From: a bacterium
GTDB taxonomy: Bacteria; Patescibacteriota; Gracilibacteria; UBA4473
Assembly (NCBI GenBank): GCA_009995455.1
Contig: JAACPJ010000003.1
Span: forward strand, 141,753 to 205,752
DNA length: 64,000 bases
Reading direction: 5' to 3'
Shown here: positions 32,330-40,920 of the stretch, piece after piece
Layout of the letters: every line of letters starts with the position of its first letter
Position numbering within the stretch: the first letter of the stretch is position 1
Position numbers and translations under genes: made by a program
The notes under the pieces: model-generated
Told to the model about the DNA's origin: nothing
The model's input: only the letters and a program-made list of their open reading frames with translations
Database searches by the model: none

Positions 32330-33448
32330 TTATTTTGAATCGATTTTCACTTTAGTGGCTTTAGAACCAGTGCTTTCACTCAGCCATTTTTCTTCTAGTT
32401 TTTTTATGAATCCGTTATCGCGTAATTCCATAATGTTTTTATCAATACTACGAATAATACGCCAATCAACGCCATAACTAATAGCAATTCCATACAGTTC
32501 CTCTGAAAGCCGACCGGGCCGGATTGCCACTGAAATGCCGTCATCATGCGCCCGAGATTTAATATCTAAAAGCAGTGGCTGTTCACCAACAATGGCGTCA
32601 ATTTCTCGGTTTTTAAGCGCTTCATATAATTCGTCTATACTGGCGGCAGCAAAGAGTTGTTTAAACTCATCCGCCCGTGGCGTCAGTCTAATATCGGCTG
32701 AACTTTCACTAATTAATCCCATGCGAACTTCAGAGTAATCGGTGTTTTCTTTAAACAACGCGTTTTCTTTTTTAAGGTCGTATCTTTCTATTACTTGGGC
32801 CGTTATAATACTCGAAAATAGCAGCGTTATTACCCAAAGCGGCCACACTAAAATTCGAGAGGCGTGCCCCTGTACACTCCAGGGTTTTTTAAAGGCATGC
32901 CATAATCCATCCATAATTCCTGGCCAATAATGATGCTCTATTTCATCGTTATGACCCCTTTCTAGTAGCCAAAAAATGATTCCAAATATGACACAGAAAA
33001 ACATGTATAAACCAATGGTTTGCAGCAAAATTGGGGAAAGCAGCGTACTGAAATAAGTCAGTAAATTTATATCTTCGTCCCGGACTAAAACGTTAATTCC
33101 ACTGAGTAAATAGGGCTGACTAAAAGCCATGTTTTCGCTCCGGCTGCTTCGAATGCTTACGGTGGCCAAGGCAAAATCTGCTTGGCGATTTCGCACCATA
33201 TCGAGTACGTTTTGAAAACTCTCTTCTTCAACAAACGAGTAATTGAGTCCTATTCGTTCGGCGATTTCTTTCCACAATTCAACTTCAAACCCAACGTAGG
33301 TTTCGTCATCTACCTTTTCTACCATTCTTGGGAGCGGGCTTACCACCACGGTATAATCCCGATTGGGTACGTCTTGCGCCTGCAGGGTTTGCGTATTTGA
33401 AAAGCCTAAAAACAAAGTCAGAAAGCCAAAAAATATATGTTTCATCAA
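32330..33448 (-). CDS. Ionotropic glutamate receptor-like ligand-gated channel
   Basis: A protein of 372 aa with the S1-M1-P-M3-S2 plan of ionotropic glutamate receptors. Residues 1-25 are a signal peptide (ending QAQ). S1 (about 30-125) is half a solute-binding domain with Arg103 in SIRSSRSENMAFSQPY, the position that binds the ligand alpha-carboxylate. M1 is about 138-162, a re-entrant pore segment about 177-192, and M3 about 198-220, with S-x-x-T-A like the SYTANLAAF region of animal receptors. S2 (about 235-355) completes the clamshell. The TVGYGD filter of the prokaryotic GluR0 potassium channel is absent. Ligand and ion selectivity are unknown. Confidence 0.85.
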   Translation of the reverse strand: MMKHIFFGFLTLFLGFSNTQTLQAQDVPNRDYTVVVSPLPRMVEKVDDETYVGFEVELWKEIAERIGLNYSFVEEESFQNVLDMVRNRQADFALATVSIRSSRSENMAFSQPYLLSGINVLVRDEDINLLTYFSTLLSPILLQTIGLYMFFCVIFGIIFWLLERGHNDEIEHHYWPGIMDGLWHAFKKPWSVQGHASRILVWPLWVITLLFSSIITAQVIERYDLKKENALFKENTDYSEVRMGLISESSADIRLTPRADEFKQLFAAASIDELYEALKNREIDAIVGEQPLLLDIKSRAHDDGISVAIRPGRLSEELYGIAISYGVDWRIIRSIDKNIMELRDNGFIKKLEEKWLSESTGSKATKVKIDSK

Positions 33449-33513
33449 GGTTCATCGTATTGACCGTTGGTTTTTGGTAAATATAAATAAGAAGTTAATT
33501 AATAAATGATCTA

Positions 33514-34122
33514 ATGCGATATATAGCGACTCTTTCAGTTTCGGTTTTTTCGGTTTTAGCTTTAACGGCTTGTAATTCGAGTGATGGAGAATCTTCACTA
33601 GAATCGGCTTTAAATTCTATCGAGCCGAGTGTTATTGGTGAAAATATCGTTAATAATGGAACTGTAGCGGTGGAGGCGAACGCGGAGACAAACACGGCAA
33701 CGGTAAATACGGTGGCCAATACGCAAACCGAAGTTATGGGGGACAATAAAGTTATTGGGCAAGAAACGCCAGTAGGCGATAATCCAGTTATGAATCCAGC
33801 CGGAGAAACGATTTTTAAAACTTCTCAAGTGCTTTTCCCAAAAGGGGGCGAGCGAATTGAAGTCGGCAAAAGCTATTTAATTCGTTGGGAGAGTGAAGGC
33901 ATTAAAGCCGTTGATTTAGAATTGCACGAGTTTGGACGCAAAAAATTTACCATCGCTGAACGAGTTTTAGCCGCACCGGGTAATTATTCTTGGACCCCGA
34001 GCAGACCGCTTTTAGCGGGTGAAGAATATAAACAGTACACCGTGGTAATGGTTGATAGTGACACAATGGTTGCGCATGGTAAAAGTGAAAACGCTTTTAT
34101 GTTACTGCCAGCGTCTGAGTAG
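33514..34122 (+). CDS. Lipoprotein with Ser-Thr-rich/Kre9-KNH1-like domain
   Basis: A protein of 202 aa. The signal ends in the lipobox VLALTAC, followed by a Ser/Asn/Thr-rich, highly variable linker (about 25-108). The C-terminal beta-sandwich begins F-P-K-G-G-E-R-I-E-V-G-K-S-Y-L-I-R-W, the pattern of Ser-Thr-rich GPI-anchored (Kre9/KNH1) extracellular domains, and ends around S-W-T-P-S-R-P-L. This is a surface protein of unknown partner. A long stem-loop at 34141-34176 ends the transcript. Confidence 0.75.
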   Translation: MRYIATLSVSVFSVLALTACNSSDGESSLESALNSIEPSVIGENIVNNGTVAVEANAETNTATVNTVANTQTEVMGDNKVIGQETPVGDNPVMNPAGETIFKTSQVLFPKGGERIEVGKSYLIRWESEGIKAVDLELHEFGRKKFTIAERVLAAPGNYSWTPSRPLLAGEEYKQYTVVMVDSDTMVAHGKSENAFMLLPASE

Positions 34123-34140
34123 TGGTTAGGCATTTAATTA

Positions 34141-34176
34141 AAAGCCTTGTTGTTAAATAATAACGGGGCTTTTTGG
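34141..34176 (+). terminator. Terminator after the Kre9-like lipoprotein gene
   Basis: A 14-bp stem, AAAGCCTTGTTGTT against AATAACGGGGCTTT with three G-U pairs, closes a four-base AAAT loop and is followed by T's. Confidence 0.8.
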
Positions 34177-34191
34177 TGTTTCTAATGAAAG

Positions 34192-35184
34192 TTATTTTTT
34201 CTTTTTTTGGGCGAACTTCTTTTTGATTTTAAGAATTTTAAGGACCAATTTTATTTGGCTCAGCAGAACTTTAAATACGAGACTTATTTTTTGAAACAGG
34301 CCTAAATGTTTAATTTCAATTTTGGCAGCGTGAGCTTTTATATAGGGGCTCGGGGCAAACTTATAGCCCAGCCTTTTGGCATAGTCATGGGTGAATCCAG
34401 CCCCTAAAAAGAAAATAATAAAAACATAGTAGAGAAACAAAATTACCAATAATATTCCTGAACCTGCGCTGGCTCCTCCGTTAGCAAAATACCAAGCCAG
34501 TCCAAATTTTCCTAAGCCTAGCATTAAACTGGTGATAAAGCCGCCCATCAAGGCCACTTTGAATTTCATGCGGGCATAAGAGATTCCCCAATAGATTAAG
34601 GCAAGTAAGAATGAACTCAGCAGCAGCGTGACGGTTTGGTTTATAGCGGCCGCTAATGAACTGGAAAAAGGAATATTCAGAGCGTCAAATAACCACGTTT
34701 GAAACACGCTGAAAAGCAGTGAGGCGACGAGTCCGATAGCGCCCACAATAATAACGACGATTCCAAGGAATTTTTTTCCCCAAGCAATGTACCAAGGCGC
34801 CGATAGGGAATGGTAATCAAATCCCCAAACTTTACTTAAACCCCATTGAATTTGACCAAACAATCCCATGACAGCAAAAGCCAGCAAAGCAACCCCAAAC
34901 AAGGCCGTAAGAAAGCTTTCATTGACGGTTTGGTTTTGGCGTGTTTCAACCAAATTTGAAACGGTTTGAGCGGCTTCTGGTCCGAGAACACTTTGAAGCT
35001 GTTCTATCACCAGAGAGAACGCGTCATCCGCATATCCCAGCCAGAATAAACCGTACCATAAGGTTATCAACAGAGCCGGAAGAGCAAACAATCCATAGTA
35101 TGCGGTGGCAGCAGCCACTTTAGTAATTTCACGCTTACCAAAGCTTTTTATCGAATCGGTGAGGGCTAATTTCAAGGCTTTCAT
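34192..35184 (-). CDS. YihY/BrkB family membrane protein
   Basis: A polytopic protein of 330 aa with six helices and the YihY pattern: A-A-T-A-Y-Y-G-L-F-A-L-P-A-L-L near the N-terminus, a glutamine-rich loop with NLVETR, and later G-A-G-F-T-H-D-Y-A. Members were once called ribonuclease BN or virulence factor BrkB; their real role in the membrane is uncertain. The C-terminus is very basic (KKKFAQKKKK). Its ATG overlaps the TGA of the upstream AI-2E family gene (ATGA), so the two are translationally coupled. Confidence 0.88.
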   Translation of the reverse strand: MKALKLALTDSIKSFGKREITKVAAATAYYGLFALPALLITLWYGLFWLGYADDAFSLVIEQLQSVLGPEAAQTVSNLVETRQNQTVNESFLTALFGVALLAFAVMGLFGQIQWGLSKVWGFDYHSLSAPWYIAWGKKFLGIVVIIVGAIGLVASLLFSVFQTWLFDALNIPFSSSLAAAINQTVTLLLSSFLLALIYWGISYARMKFKVALMGGFITSLMLGLGKFGLAWYFANGGASAGSGILLVILFLYYVFIIFFLGAGFTHDYAKRLGYKFAPSPYIKAHAAKIEIKHLGLFQKISLVFKVLLSQIKLVLKILKIKKKFAQKKKK

Positions 35185-36155
35185 TTGGTGTTTTTATTTA
35201 TTAAATAGGGCCAAGACGTAATCATTAATACGCCTATTGGAGCGGCGACTATCAAGCCCCAGAAACCAAAAATAGCGCCGAGAAAAATTTGAAGTGTGAG
35301 CGTAAAGGCCGGTGGTAGAGAGACAGATTCTTGGTTAATAAGCGGTAGTAAAACATAGCTTTCGAGGGTTTGAATCAGTACAAATAATCCCAAAACCCAC
35401 CAAACTTCATTCCCCCCTGAAAATAAAGCGATTGAGGCAGCTGGAATTAAAGCCATCAGCGGGCCAATATTGGGGATGAAAGAAAACAATCCCGCCAGTA
35501 AACCAAGTGTTAGCGCGAATTCAATGCCAATGACCGTGAGTCCTAACCAAGTAGCGAGACTGATAATGAGCATAGCGGCCAGTTTCCCTTTGAGCCAATT
35601 ACTCAAGCCTTGATACACTTCCTTCTTCCAATCGTTAAAGACGGTCTCGTCTTTTACATTTAAAAACGATTTTAAGCCTTTAACGTAAGTCTTGGGTTGG
35701 GTGGCAATAAAAATGCCGGATATAAGAGTGAAAAAGAAAATCCCAAAGGCGCTAAGGGCCTGATTTAAGCTGCTTATGCTTGATAAACTAAAGCTTTCTT
35801 GCGCTTTGCCCAGCAGCGCTTGGCTCCATTGATTATTATTTACGTACTGCATGACTACGTCATAACCTTCGACTAATTTTTCGGTGATACCTCCTAACTG
35901 CGAATTAATTACCACGGCCGTAACACTTACAAAAGCGATTAAACTAAGCGCTAATATGGTAAATATCAAAAGTAAACTTACGTGTTTAGAGAATTTAGTC
36001 TTACGACTTAAAAACTCGGCTCCAATTAAAAAACCTATGGCAATTAGCACCGCCAAAAACGGAGAAAGCACTAAACCCAGTTTAAAAAATTTTATAAAAA
36101 AGAGACTCAAAAGTACGAGCCCAAACGTGATAACCGTAGAAGCTTTAAGATTCAT
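35181..36155 (-). CDS. AI-2E family transporter
   Basis: A polytopic protein of 324 aa of the AI-2E/PerM superfamily: two or three N-terminal helices, an extracytoplasmic amphipathic region, and the C-terminal core with S-F-I-P-N-I-G-P-L-M-A-L-I-P and a late E-S-Y-V-L-L-P-L-I. Members export signals, or Na+ and H+, in characterised cases; substrate here is unknown. It is the first gene of a two-gene operon with BrkB. Confidence 0.9.
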   Translation of the reverse strand: MNLKASTVITFGLVLLSLFFIKFFKLGLVLSPFLAVLIAIGFLIGAEFLSRKTKFSKHVSLLLIFTILALSLIAFVSVTAVVINSQLGGITEKLVEGYDVVMQYVNNNQWSQALLGKAQESFSLSSISSLNQALSAFGIFFFTLISGIFIATQPKTYVKGLKSFLNVKDETVFNDWKKEVYQGLSNWLKGKLAAMLIISLATWLGLTVIGIEFALTLGLLAGLFSFIPNIGPLMALIPAASIALFSGGNEVWWVLGLFVLIQTLESYVLLPLINQESVSLPPAFTLTLQIFLGAIFGFWGLIVAAPIGVLMITSWPYLINKNTK

Positions 36156-36347
36156 ATAATAGTTTTAACATATTTTTTTCTTTCTTTTAACCCAATCTAG
36201 TTTAAAAAGCCTGTGTTCCGTTGGTAGGCTTTATAATTTACTTTGTCATATATAAATGATCAAAACGTTTACCTAAGTTGGAACTCGTTAAAATTTGTGT
36301 TTTAATTTTGTTTTCTTATAAAATGCGTTCGTTAATCCTAATATTAA

Positions 36348-36734
36348 ATGTCTGATAGCCGAAAAATCCTAATTATTGAAGACGATAAACAGTTGTTAGA
36401 GTTTTATAACTCTATCAAAGAAACTTTAGACGAGAATGTAGATTGTACGATTGCTAGTAATGGAGATGAAGGTGTTTTAGCCTTAAATGAAAGTGTTTTT
36501 GACGCTATTATTTTAGACTTAGTAATGCCTGGGACTGATGGATACGCGGTTTTAGATTATTTGAAAGACTGTGAATTAAATCAAAACACGATGGTAACGG
36601 TTCTAACCAACCTTGATACGCAAGAAGATCGAATTAAAACTAAAGCTTTGGGCGTTCGTAATTACTACGTTAAATCTGATTTAACTAATAGCGGTATTAA
36701 AGATATTTTAAACGGAAATGCGCCGTTAGTTTAA
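36348..36734 (+). CDS. Single-domain response regulator (receiver only)
   Basis: A CheY-like receiver of 128 aa with no output domain. The acidic pocket is E11-D12-D13, the phosphorylation site Asp57 in ILDLVMPG, and the conserved Lys in YYVKSD. Its 3' end overlaps the convergent sensor-kinase gene by four bases, so it is probably a cognate partner of that kinase despite the tail-to-tail arrangement. It would act by protein contact. Confidence 0.92.
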   Translation: MSDSRKILIIEDDKQLLEFYNSIKETLDENVDCTIASNGDEGVLALNESVFDAIILDLVMPGTDGYAVLDYLKDCELNQNTMVTVLTNLDTQEDRIKTKALGVRNYYVKSDLTNSGIKDILNGNAPLV

Positions 36735-38134
36735 CCCTTTGAGAGTTTAATTTTAAAGCAAATTTCATTTAGATTTTGACTCTCTTCCAAAGAAAGATCC
36801 GCCTTCATAGCTTCAAGTAAACGTTTGGCACTATATAAACCAAGCCCCGAACCATCGGGGTTCTTTTTTATACCGGCTGGCAGACGGGCCAGTTTTTCAA
36901 ACATTTTTTTGCGGTCATCACTTTTAATAATTTCGGCTTGGTTTGAAATTCTTAGCCAGAGATTTTTTTTGTCAGCCGTTAATTTAATTTTAATCGGAGC
37001 GCTGTTATCGCTGTAAAGCAGGGCGTTATCGATTAATATCACGAGCGCCTCGTTAAATAACGTAGGATCAATTAGAGCCGCTTTCTTTTTGGCCATATTC
37101 GAAGCTTCAATTTCTATGGTTTTGTTTGCGGCCTTTGCCCGAGCGTTAAAAGTGTTGGTGATGCTTTTGGTGACCACAGGTAAATTAACGGTTTTTAAAT
37201 CTATTTCTAAGGCTTGCCCTTCAATTTTTGCAACTCTTAATAAATCCGTAATTAATTGATTCATGCGTACCACCGAATCATGAATGCTTTGAATCGTGCT
37301 TTTAATTTTTTCATTTTCAATAATGCCTTTGTCTCCGTCTAACAACGCTTCTAGGTTCCAACGAATGGCCGACATGGGCGTTCTAAATTGATGTGAAGAA
37401 ATAGAGATAAAATCAGATTTAATTTCATCGAGTAATTTTTCACGGGTAATGTTTTCGAGTTGCAGCACAAAATAAGACGCTTGGCCTTGAGCGTTTTTAA
37501 CCAAAGACAAATTTAACCGCGCCCAAATAGTTTCACCGCTTTTGGTAATCAATCTTTTTTGGGCGTTGTAGGTGCGTATTTCACCGGCCAGCAAAGCTTC
37601 GAGTTTTAAGGTTTGGGCGGCTTCTTCTGGGTGAAAAGTATCGGTGACATGGTGGTTGATGAGTTCGGATCTTTTGTAACCTAAAATTTCTAACAAAGAC
37701 CGATTTAGCTTCGTCCATTTAAATTCTAAATCCACTAGAGCCATGCCAATCGCCGCATTGTTAAAGGCTTCTAAGAACTTTGATTCACTTTCGGCTAATG
37801 ACATTTTGGTGCTTGAAATTAAAGCAGCGGATCTTTTTTGCCATTCGATAATCCAGCCCCCAACCACAATAATAACAAGGGTGAGCAATACTCCATTGAG
37901 CAAAATAATATAAGCCACGTACTGCCCGTTAATAATAAATTCAAAAAATTGATTGATTGTGGCATCTGTGGCGTCTATTCCTGAAGCTTGTGATTCTTGT
38001 TGGGCGGCCGTTCGGATGGAGTACCAGCTGGCGTTTTGTGTTTTTACCAGCCAAAATAAAACGAGGGTAACACTCATTACGATGGTGCTAAAAAGCGATA
38101 CGTAGGTCCAACATTTTAATGGATTCTTTCTCAT
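36731..38134 (-). CDS. PAS-containing sensor histidine kinase
   Basis: A membrane histidine kinase of 467 aa. Helices at about 12-32 and 72-96 flank a short periplasmic loop. A PAS domain (about 117-235) carries F-L-E-A-F-N-N-A-A-I-G-M-A-L-V-D and a PAC-like LQLENITREK. HisKA has the phospho-acceptor His248 in S-S-H-Q-F-R-T-P. HATPase_c (about 340-465) has N-box D-N-A-L and G-S-G-L-G-L-Y-S-A-K. It is convergent with the receiver-only regulator, a likely partner. Confidence 0.93.
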   Translation of the reverse strand: MRKNPLKCWTYVSLFSTIVMSVTLVLFWLVKTQNASWYSIRTAAQQESQASGIDATDATINQFFEFIINGQYVAYIILLNGVLLTLVIIVVGGWIIEWQKRSAALISSTKMSLAESESKFLEAFNNAAIGMALVDLEFKWTKLNRSLLEILGYKRSELINHHVTDTFHPEEAAQTLKLEALLAGEIRTYNAQKRLITKSGETIWARLNLSLVKNAQGQASYFVLQLENITREKLLDEIKSDFISISSHQFRTPMSAIRWNLEALLDGDKGIIENEKIKSTIQSIHDSVVRMNQLITDLLRVAKIEGQALEIDLKTVNLPVVTKSITNTFNARAKAANKTIEIEASNMAKKKAALIDPTLFNEALVILIDNALLYSDNSAPIKIKLTADKKNLWLRISNQAEIIKSDDRKKMFEKLARLPAGIKKNPDGSGLGLYSAKRLLEAMKADLSLEESQNLNEICFKIKLSKG

Positions 38135-38268
38135 AAGCTGAATTTGTTTTTTTAAATCTATAACCTGTCAAATTCTATTTTTAAAAGAATCGTGTGGCTT
38201 TGTAAATTCAATTGCGAATTATAAGCGGATGGTCTTTATTTTCGCTTTGAAATAGTTGTGAAAGCCCG

Positions 38269-38297
38269 TTAAAACGTTATAGCTTCTGGCGTAATAA
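38269..38297 (+). promoter_or_regulatory. Promoter of the ABC-F gene (leaderless)
   Basis: TTAAAA at 38269-38274, an exact 17-bp spacer, and TAATAA at 38292-38297, six bases before the ATG at 38304. Confidence 0.5.
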
Positions 38298-38303
38298 AAT
38301 TTT

Positions 38304-39770
38304 ATGAGCAAACAAGATACCGTTATCAAATTCCAAAACACGTCGTACATGTACTACGAAAGTAAAAAAGTCATTTTAGATGACGTCACTTTCAATGTTC
38401 GTCGCGGGAACAAAATTACTTTGATGGGCCAAAATGGGGCGGGTAAAAGTACTATTTTTAAAATGATAACGGGCGATATTAAACCAGATGAAGGTAAGAT
38501 TCATATTGATTTGGGCGCGAGTATTGCGGTTTCAAAACAAATTATGGAAAAACAATACATGGAAATGACCGTGCGCGAGTTTTTTGGATCGGTGTTCAAA
38601 GAAAAAATTTATGATATTGACCGTAAAATTGCGGAAGTGCTGGAAACCGTGAACTTCAAAACGCCCTATGAAAAACAAATCAAAGATTTTTCTGGTGGTC
38701 AACAAGCGCGTTTGCTTTTGGCTCAGGCCTTGATTCAAAACCCAGATATTCTGCTTTTGGATGAACCAACCAATAATTTGGATACCGAGGGGATTAACCA
38801 TTTGATTTCATTTTTGATGATGTACGAAAAAACCGTGATGGTGATTTCGCATGACGCTGACTTTTTGAACTTGTTTACAGATGGGGTGATTTACTTAGAC
38901 GTGCACACACACAAAATTTCACAGCACGTGGGGGATTACTTTGATGTGGTAGAAGAAATTGAAGCGCTGCGTACCAAAGAAAACCTTAAAAATGCGCGCC
39001 TGCAACGTGAGATTCAAAAAAACAAAGATCAAGCCAATGTGTTTGCCAAAAAAGGGGGGAAACTGCGTTTAGTGGCTAAAAAAATGCGTGAGGCCGCCGA
39101 GGAAGCCGAAGAAAATATGGTAGAAGTGCGTAAAGAAGATAAAACGATTCGAGAATTTAGAATTCCGGTACAAGATGGGTTAGGAGCGGTTTCGTTGGCG
39201 ATTGATCATTTAAGCGTTATGATTGACCATAAAGTGGTCGAGAAAAAAATTAAACTTGAACTACGCCACGGTGATCACTTGCGTCTAAAAGGGCCGAATG
39301 GAATTGGAAAAACCACCTTGCTCGAACGAATCGCTAAAAACCAATGCGATGGCATTAAAATTAATCCGCTGATTAAAATTGGTTACTACCGTCAAGATTT
39401 CTCAAATTTAGATTTCGATAAAACCAGCGAACAAATTTTGCTAGAGGCGATTGAAACCTTTGAAGGTGATAGCCTGGAACAACACATGCGTTCGGCCGCC
39501 TCTGGGTTTTTGTTCACGCGCCAATTGCTAGAAGCCAAAGTGGGCTCACTATCTGAAGGACAAAAAGGTTTGTTGGCTTTCTGCCGACTGCGTTTAATGA
39601 AACCAGGCCTCATTATTTTTGATGAACCAACTAATCATATTAACTTCCGGCATATTCCGGTGATTGCAAAAGCCATGAAAGAATACAAGGGGACGATGAT
39701 TGTGGTGTCGCATGTCGATGAGTTTGTAAAACAAATCGATATTGATGAAGTGCTCGATTTAGGGTTGTAG
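38304..39770 (+). CDS. ABC-F family ATPase
   Basis: A soluble protein of 488 aa with two ABC cassettes in one chain and no membrane segments, typical of ABC-F factors that act on the ribosome. Cassette 1: Walker A G-Q-N-G-A-G-K-S-T (about 43-51), signature S-G-G-Q-Q-A-R, Walker B ILLLDEPTNNLD. A charged linker (about 215-290) follows. Cassette 2: G-P-N-G-I-G-K-T-T, a degenerate signature LSEGQKGLL, and Walker B IIFDEPTNH. The second signature and short length are variants within ABC-F proteins. The role could be translation rescue or antibiotic resistance; not decidable here. Confidence 0.9.
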   Translation: MSKQDTVIKFQNTSYMYYESKKVILDDVTFNVRRGNKITLMGQNGAGKSTIFKMITGDIKPDEGKIHIDLGASIAVSKQIMEKQYMEMTVREFFGSVFKEKIYDIDRKIAEVLETVNFKTPYEKQIKDFSGGQQARLLLAQALIQNPDILLLDEPTNNLDTEGINHLISFLMMYEKTVMVISHDADFLNLFTDGVIYLDVHTHKISQHVGDYFDVVEEIEALRTKENLKNARLQREIQKNKDQANVFAKKGGKLRLVAKKMREAAEEAEENMVEVRKEDKTIREFRIPVQDGLGAVSLAIDHLSVMIDHKVVEKKIKLELRHGDHLRLKGPNGIGKTTLLERIAKNQCDGIKINPLIKIGYYRQDFSNLDFDKTSEQILLEAIETFEGDSLEQHMRSAASGFLFTRQLLEAKVGSLSEGQKGLLAFCRLRLMKPGLIIFDEPTNHINFRHIPVIAKAMKEYKGTMIVVSHVDEFVKQIDIDEVLDLGL

Positions 39771-40110
39771 TTTTAAAACACAAATTAGATCCCAGGGTTA
39801 ACTTTTTTGCCTGTTTTTTGCTTATCAGTTTTGCTGTTTTTTAAGAATATAGAAAAACTTAACATCCACCTTTCTAAATTAGTTATTTGAAACAATTTAC
39901 TTGAGTTTTCAATCTAAAATGGGACTGCGCTATGTGAATACTTTTCAAATTAAAATGTTTGAGTACTATTTTGGTTCATATGTAGGGCGGATTAAGTAAC
40001 TTATTACTTTAGTATTGCACTTTTGCGTTTGACGAATGGCGGGCAAATATTTTTTTGCAGTTAAAGTTTTATTTAAAGGCTTGGTCAGAACCCTGTGCAA
40101 AATGGGCTTG

Positions 40111-40139
40111 TGTCAAACTTATTTATGTCAAACTTATTT
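40111..40139 (+). repeat. Two-copy tandem repeat
   Basis: The 14-mer TGTCAAACTTATTT occurs twice with one base between. The second copy runs into the -35 of the next promoter. Confidence 0.85.
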
Positions 40140-40165
40140 GACTTTTTTACCTAAATAGTTATAAA
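40138..40165 (+). promoter_or_regulatory. Promoter of the first Ala-rich coiled-coil gene
   Basis: TTGACT at 40138-40143, a 16-bp spacer and TATAAA at 40160-40165. It leaves a leader of about 20 bases, so this gene is not leaderless. Confidence 0.6.
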
Positions 40166-40192
40166 ATAAAAACGAAATTAAATTTTTGGCAA

Positions 40193-40855
40193 ATGGGAAT
40201 GAGACAATTTGGTCACGGTGCAGCTTTAGCAGGAGCGTTACTGGCCACAGATGTGGCTAATGCCGATAATAATGGTGGCTTTGAAACTTTGCCAGTAGTG
40301 TCGACAACGGAAGTCGTTCCTGAAAATGTAGAAGCTTTAATTGCCCAAATTCAAGCCACGCAAGCTGCCGCATCAGCTGCTTGTATGGAGGATTTTGTGG
40401 AAGAACGAACTAGCATGGCTGAATTTGGCCAATGTGACTTAGCGGCGGCACAACAGGCGAGTGCTGATTTAGCCAACCTACAAGCCGCGCTAGACAGACG
40501 GTTTGAAGCCATACAATTACAACACGCTAGTTTAAGTCAATTTTTAGATATTTTATACCAATTACAATTAGCCGCTGGTGATAATGACGCAGCCATTGCC
40601 CAAATTCAAGACTTACGAGCCGAAGCTTTGGCGACTTTAAGTAGCGCCGAAACGATAGAAGAAATGACAGCTCGTATCGCCGCAGAAGCAGATGCCGCCG
40701 CTGCTTCAGCAGACGCTGCCGCTGCCTCGGCAGACGTTACGGCCGCAGAGAATGCCCGTTTACGAGCCGAGACTGAAGCCTTTCGAGCTCAATCGGCTTA
40801 TTACGAAGCTCGAATTGAAGAAATTTGGAGATATATTGAAACCTCTGATGTTTAA
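40193..40855 (+). CDS. Secreted Ala-rich coiled-coil protein
   Basis: No family recognised. Of 220 aa, the N-terminus has a signal-like stretch (GHGAALAGALLATDVANA). Most of the rest is a helical, Ala/Glu/Gln-rich coiled coil (repeats like AAAASADAAAASADV near 170-180) with two cysteines (AACMEDF, GQCDLA). Base composition is slightly more GC-rich than its neighbours, following the Ala codons. It precedes a larger protein of the same composition by 65 bp, with its own promoter, so they may work together. Confidence 0.6.
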   Translation: MGMRQFGHGAALAGALLATDVANADNNGGFETLPVVSTTEVVPENVEALIAQIQATQAAASAACMEDFVEERTSMAEFGQCDLAAAQQASADLANLQAALDRRFEAIQLQHASLSQFLDILYQLQLAAGDNDAAIAQIQDLRAEALATLSSAETIEEMTARIAAEADAAAASADAAAASADVTAAENARLRAETEAFRAQSAYYEARIEEIWRYIETSDV

Positions 40856-40874
40856 TTAAGGGTTTTTCAACTAA

Positions 40875-40903
40875 TTGCAATTAAATTCTTATTGTGGTAT
40901 AAT
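40875..40903 (+). promoter_or_regulatory. Consensus promoter of the 638-aa coiled-coil gene
   Basis: TTGCAA at 40875-40880, an exact 17-bp spacer, and a perfect TATAAT at 40898-40903. An AGGA about ten bases before the ATG at 40921 could serve as ribosome-binding site, unusual for this window. Confidence 0.75.
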
Positions 40904-40920
40904 AATAGGAATTTTTTATT

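Larger units (their letters stand above)
39771..40192. other. 422-bp gene-poor AT-rich intergenic region
   Basis: No open frame of note, tRNA or convincing structured RNA is visible. It holds a 15-bp-period tandem repeat (TGTCAAACTTATTT twice, 40111-40124 and 40126-40139) and a hairpin GTCAAA-CTTA-TTTGAC plus six T's (40127-40148), which overlaps the promoter of the following gene. A small RNA cannot be excluded. Confidence 0.6.
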
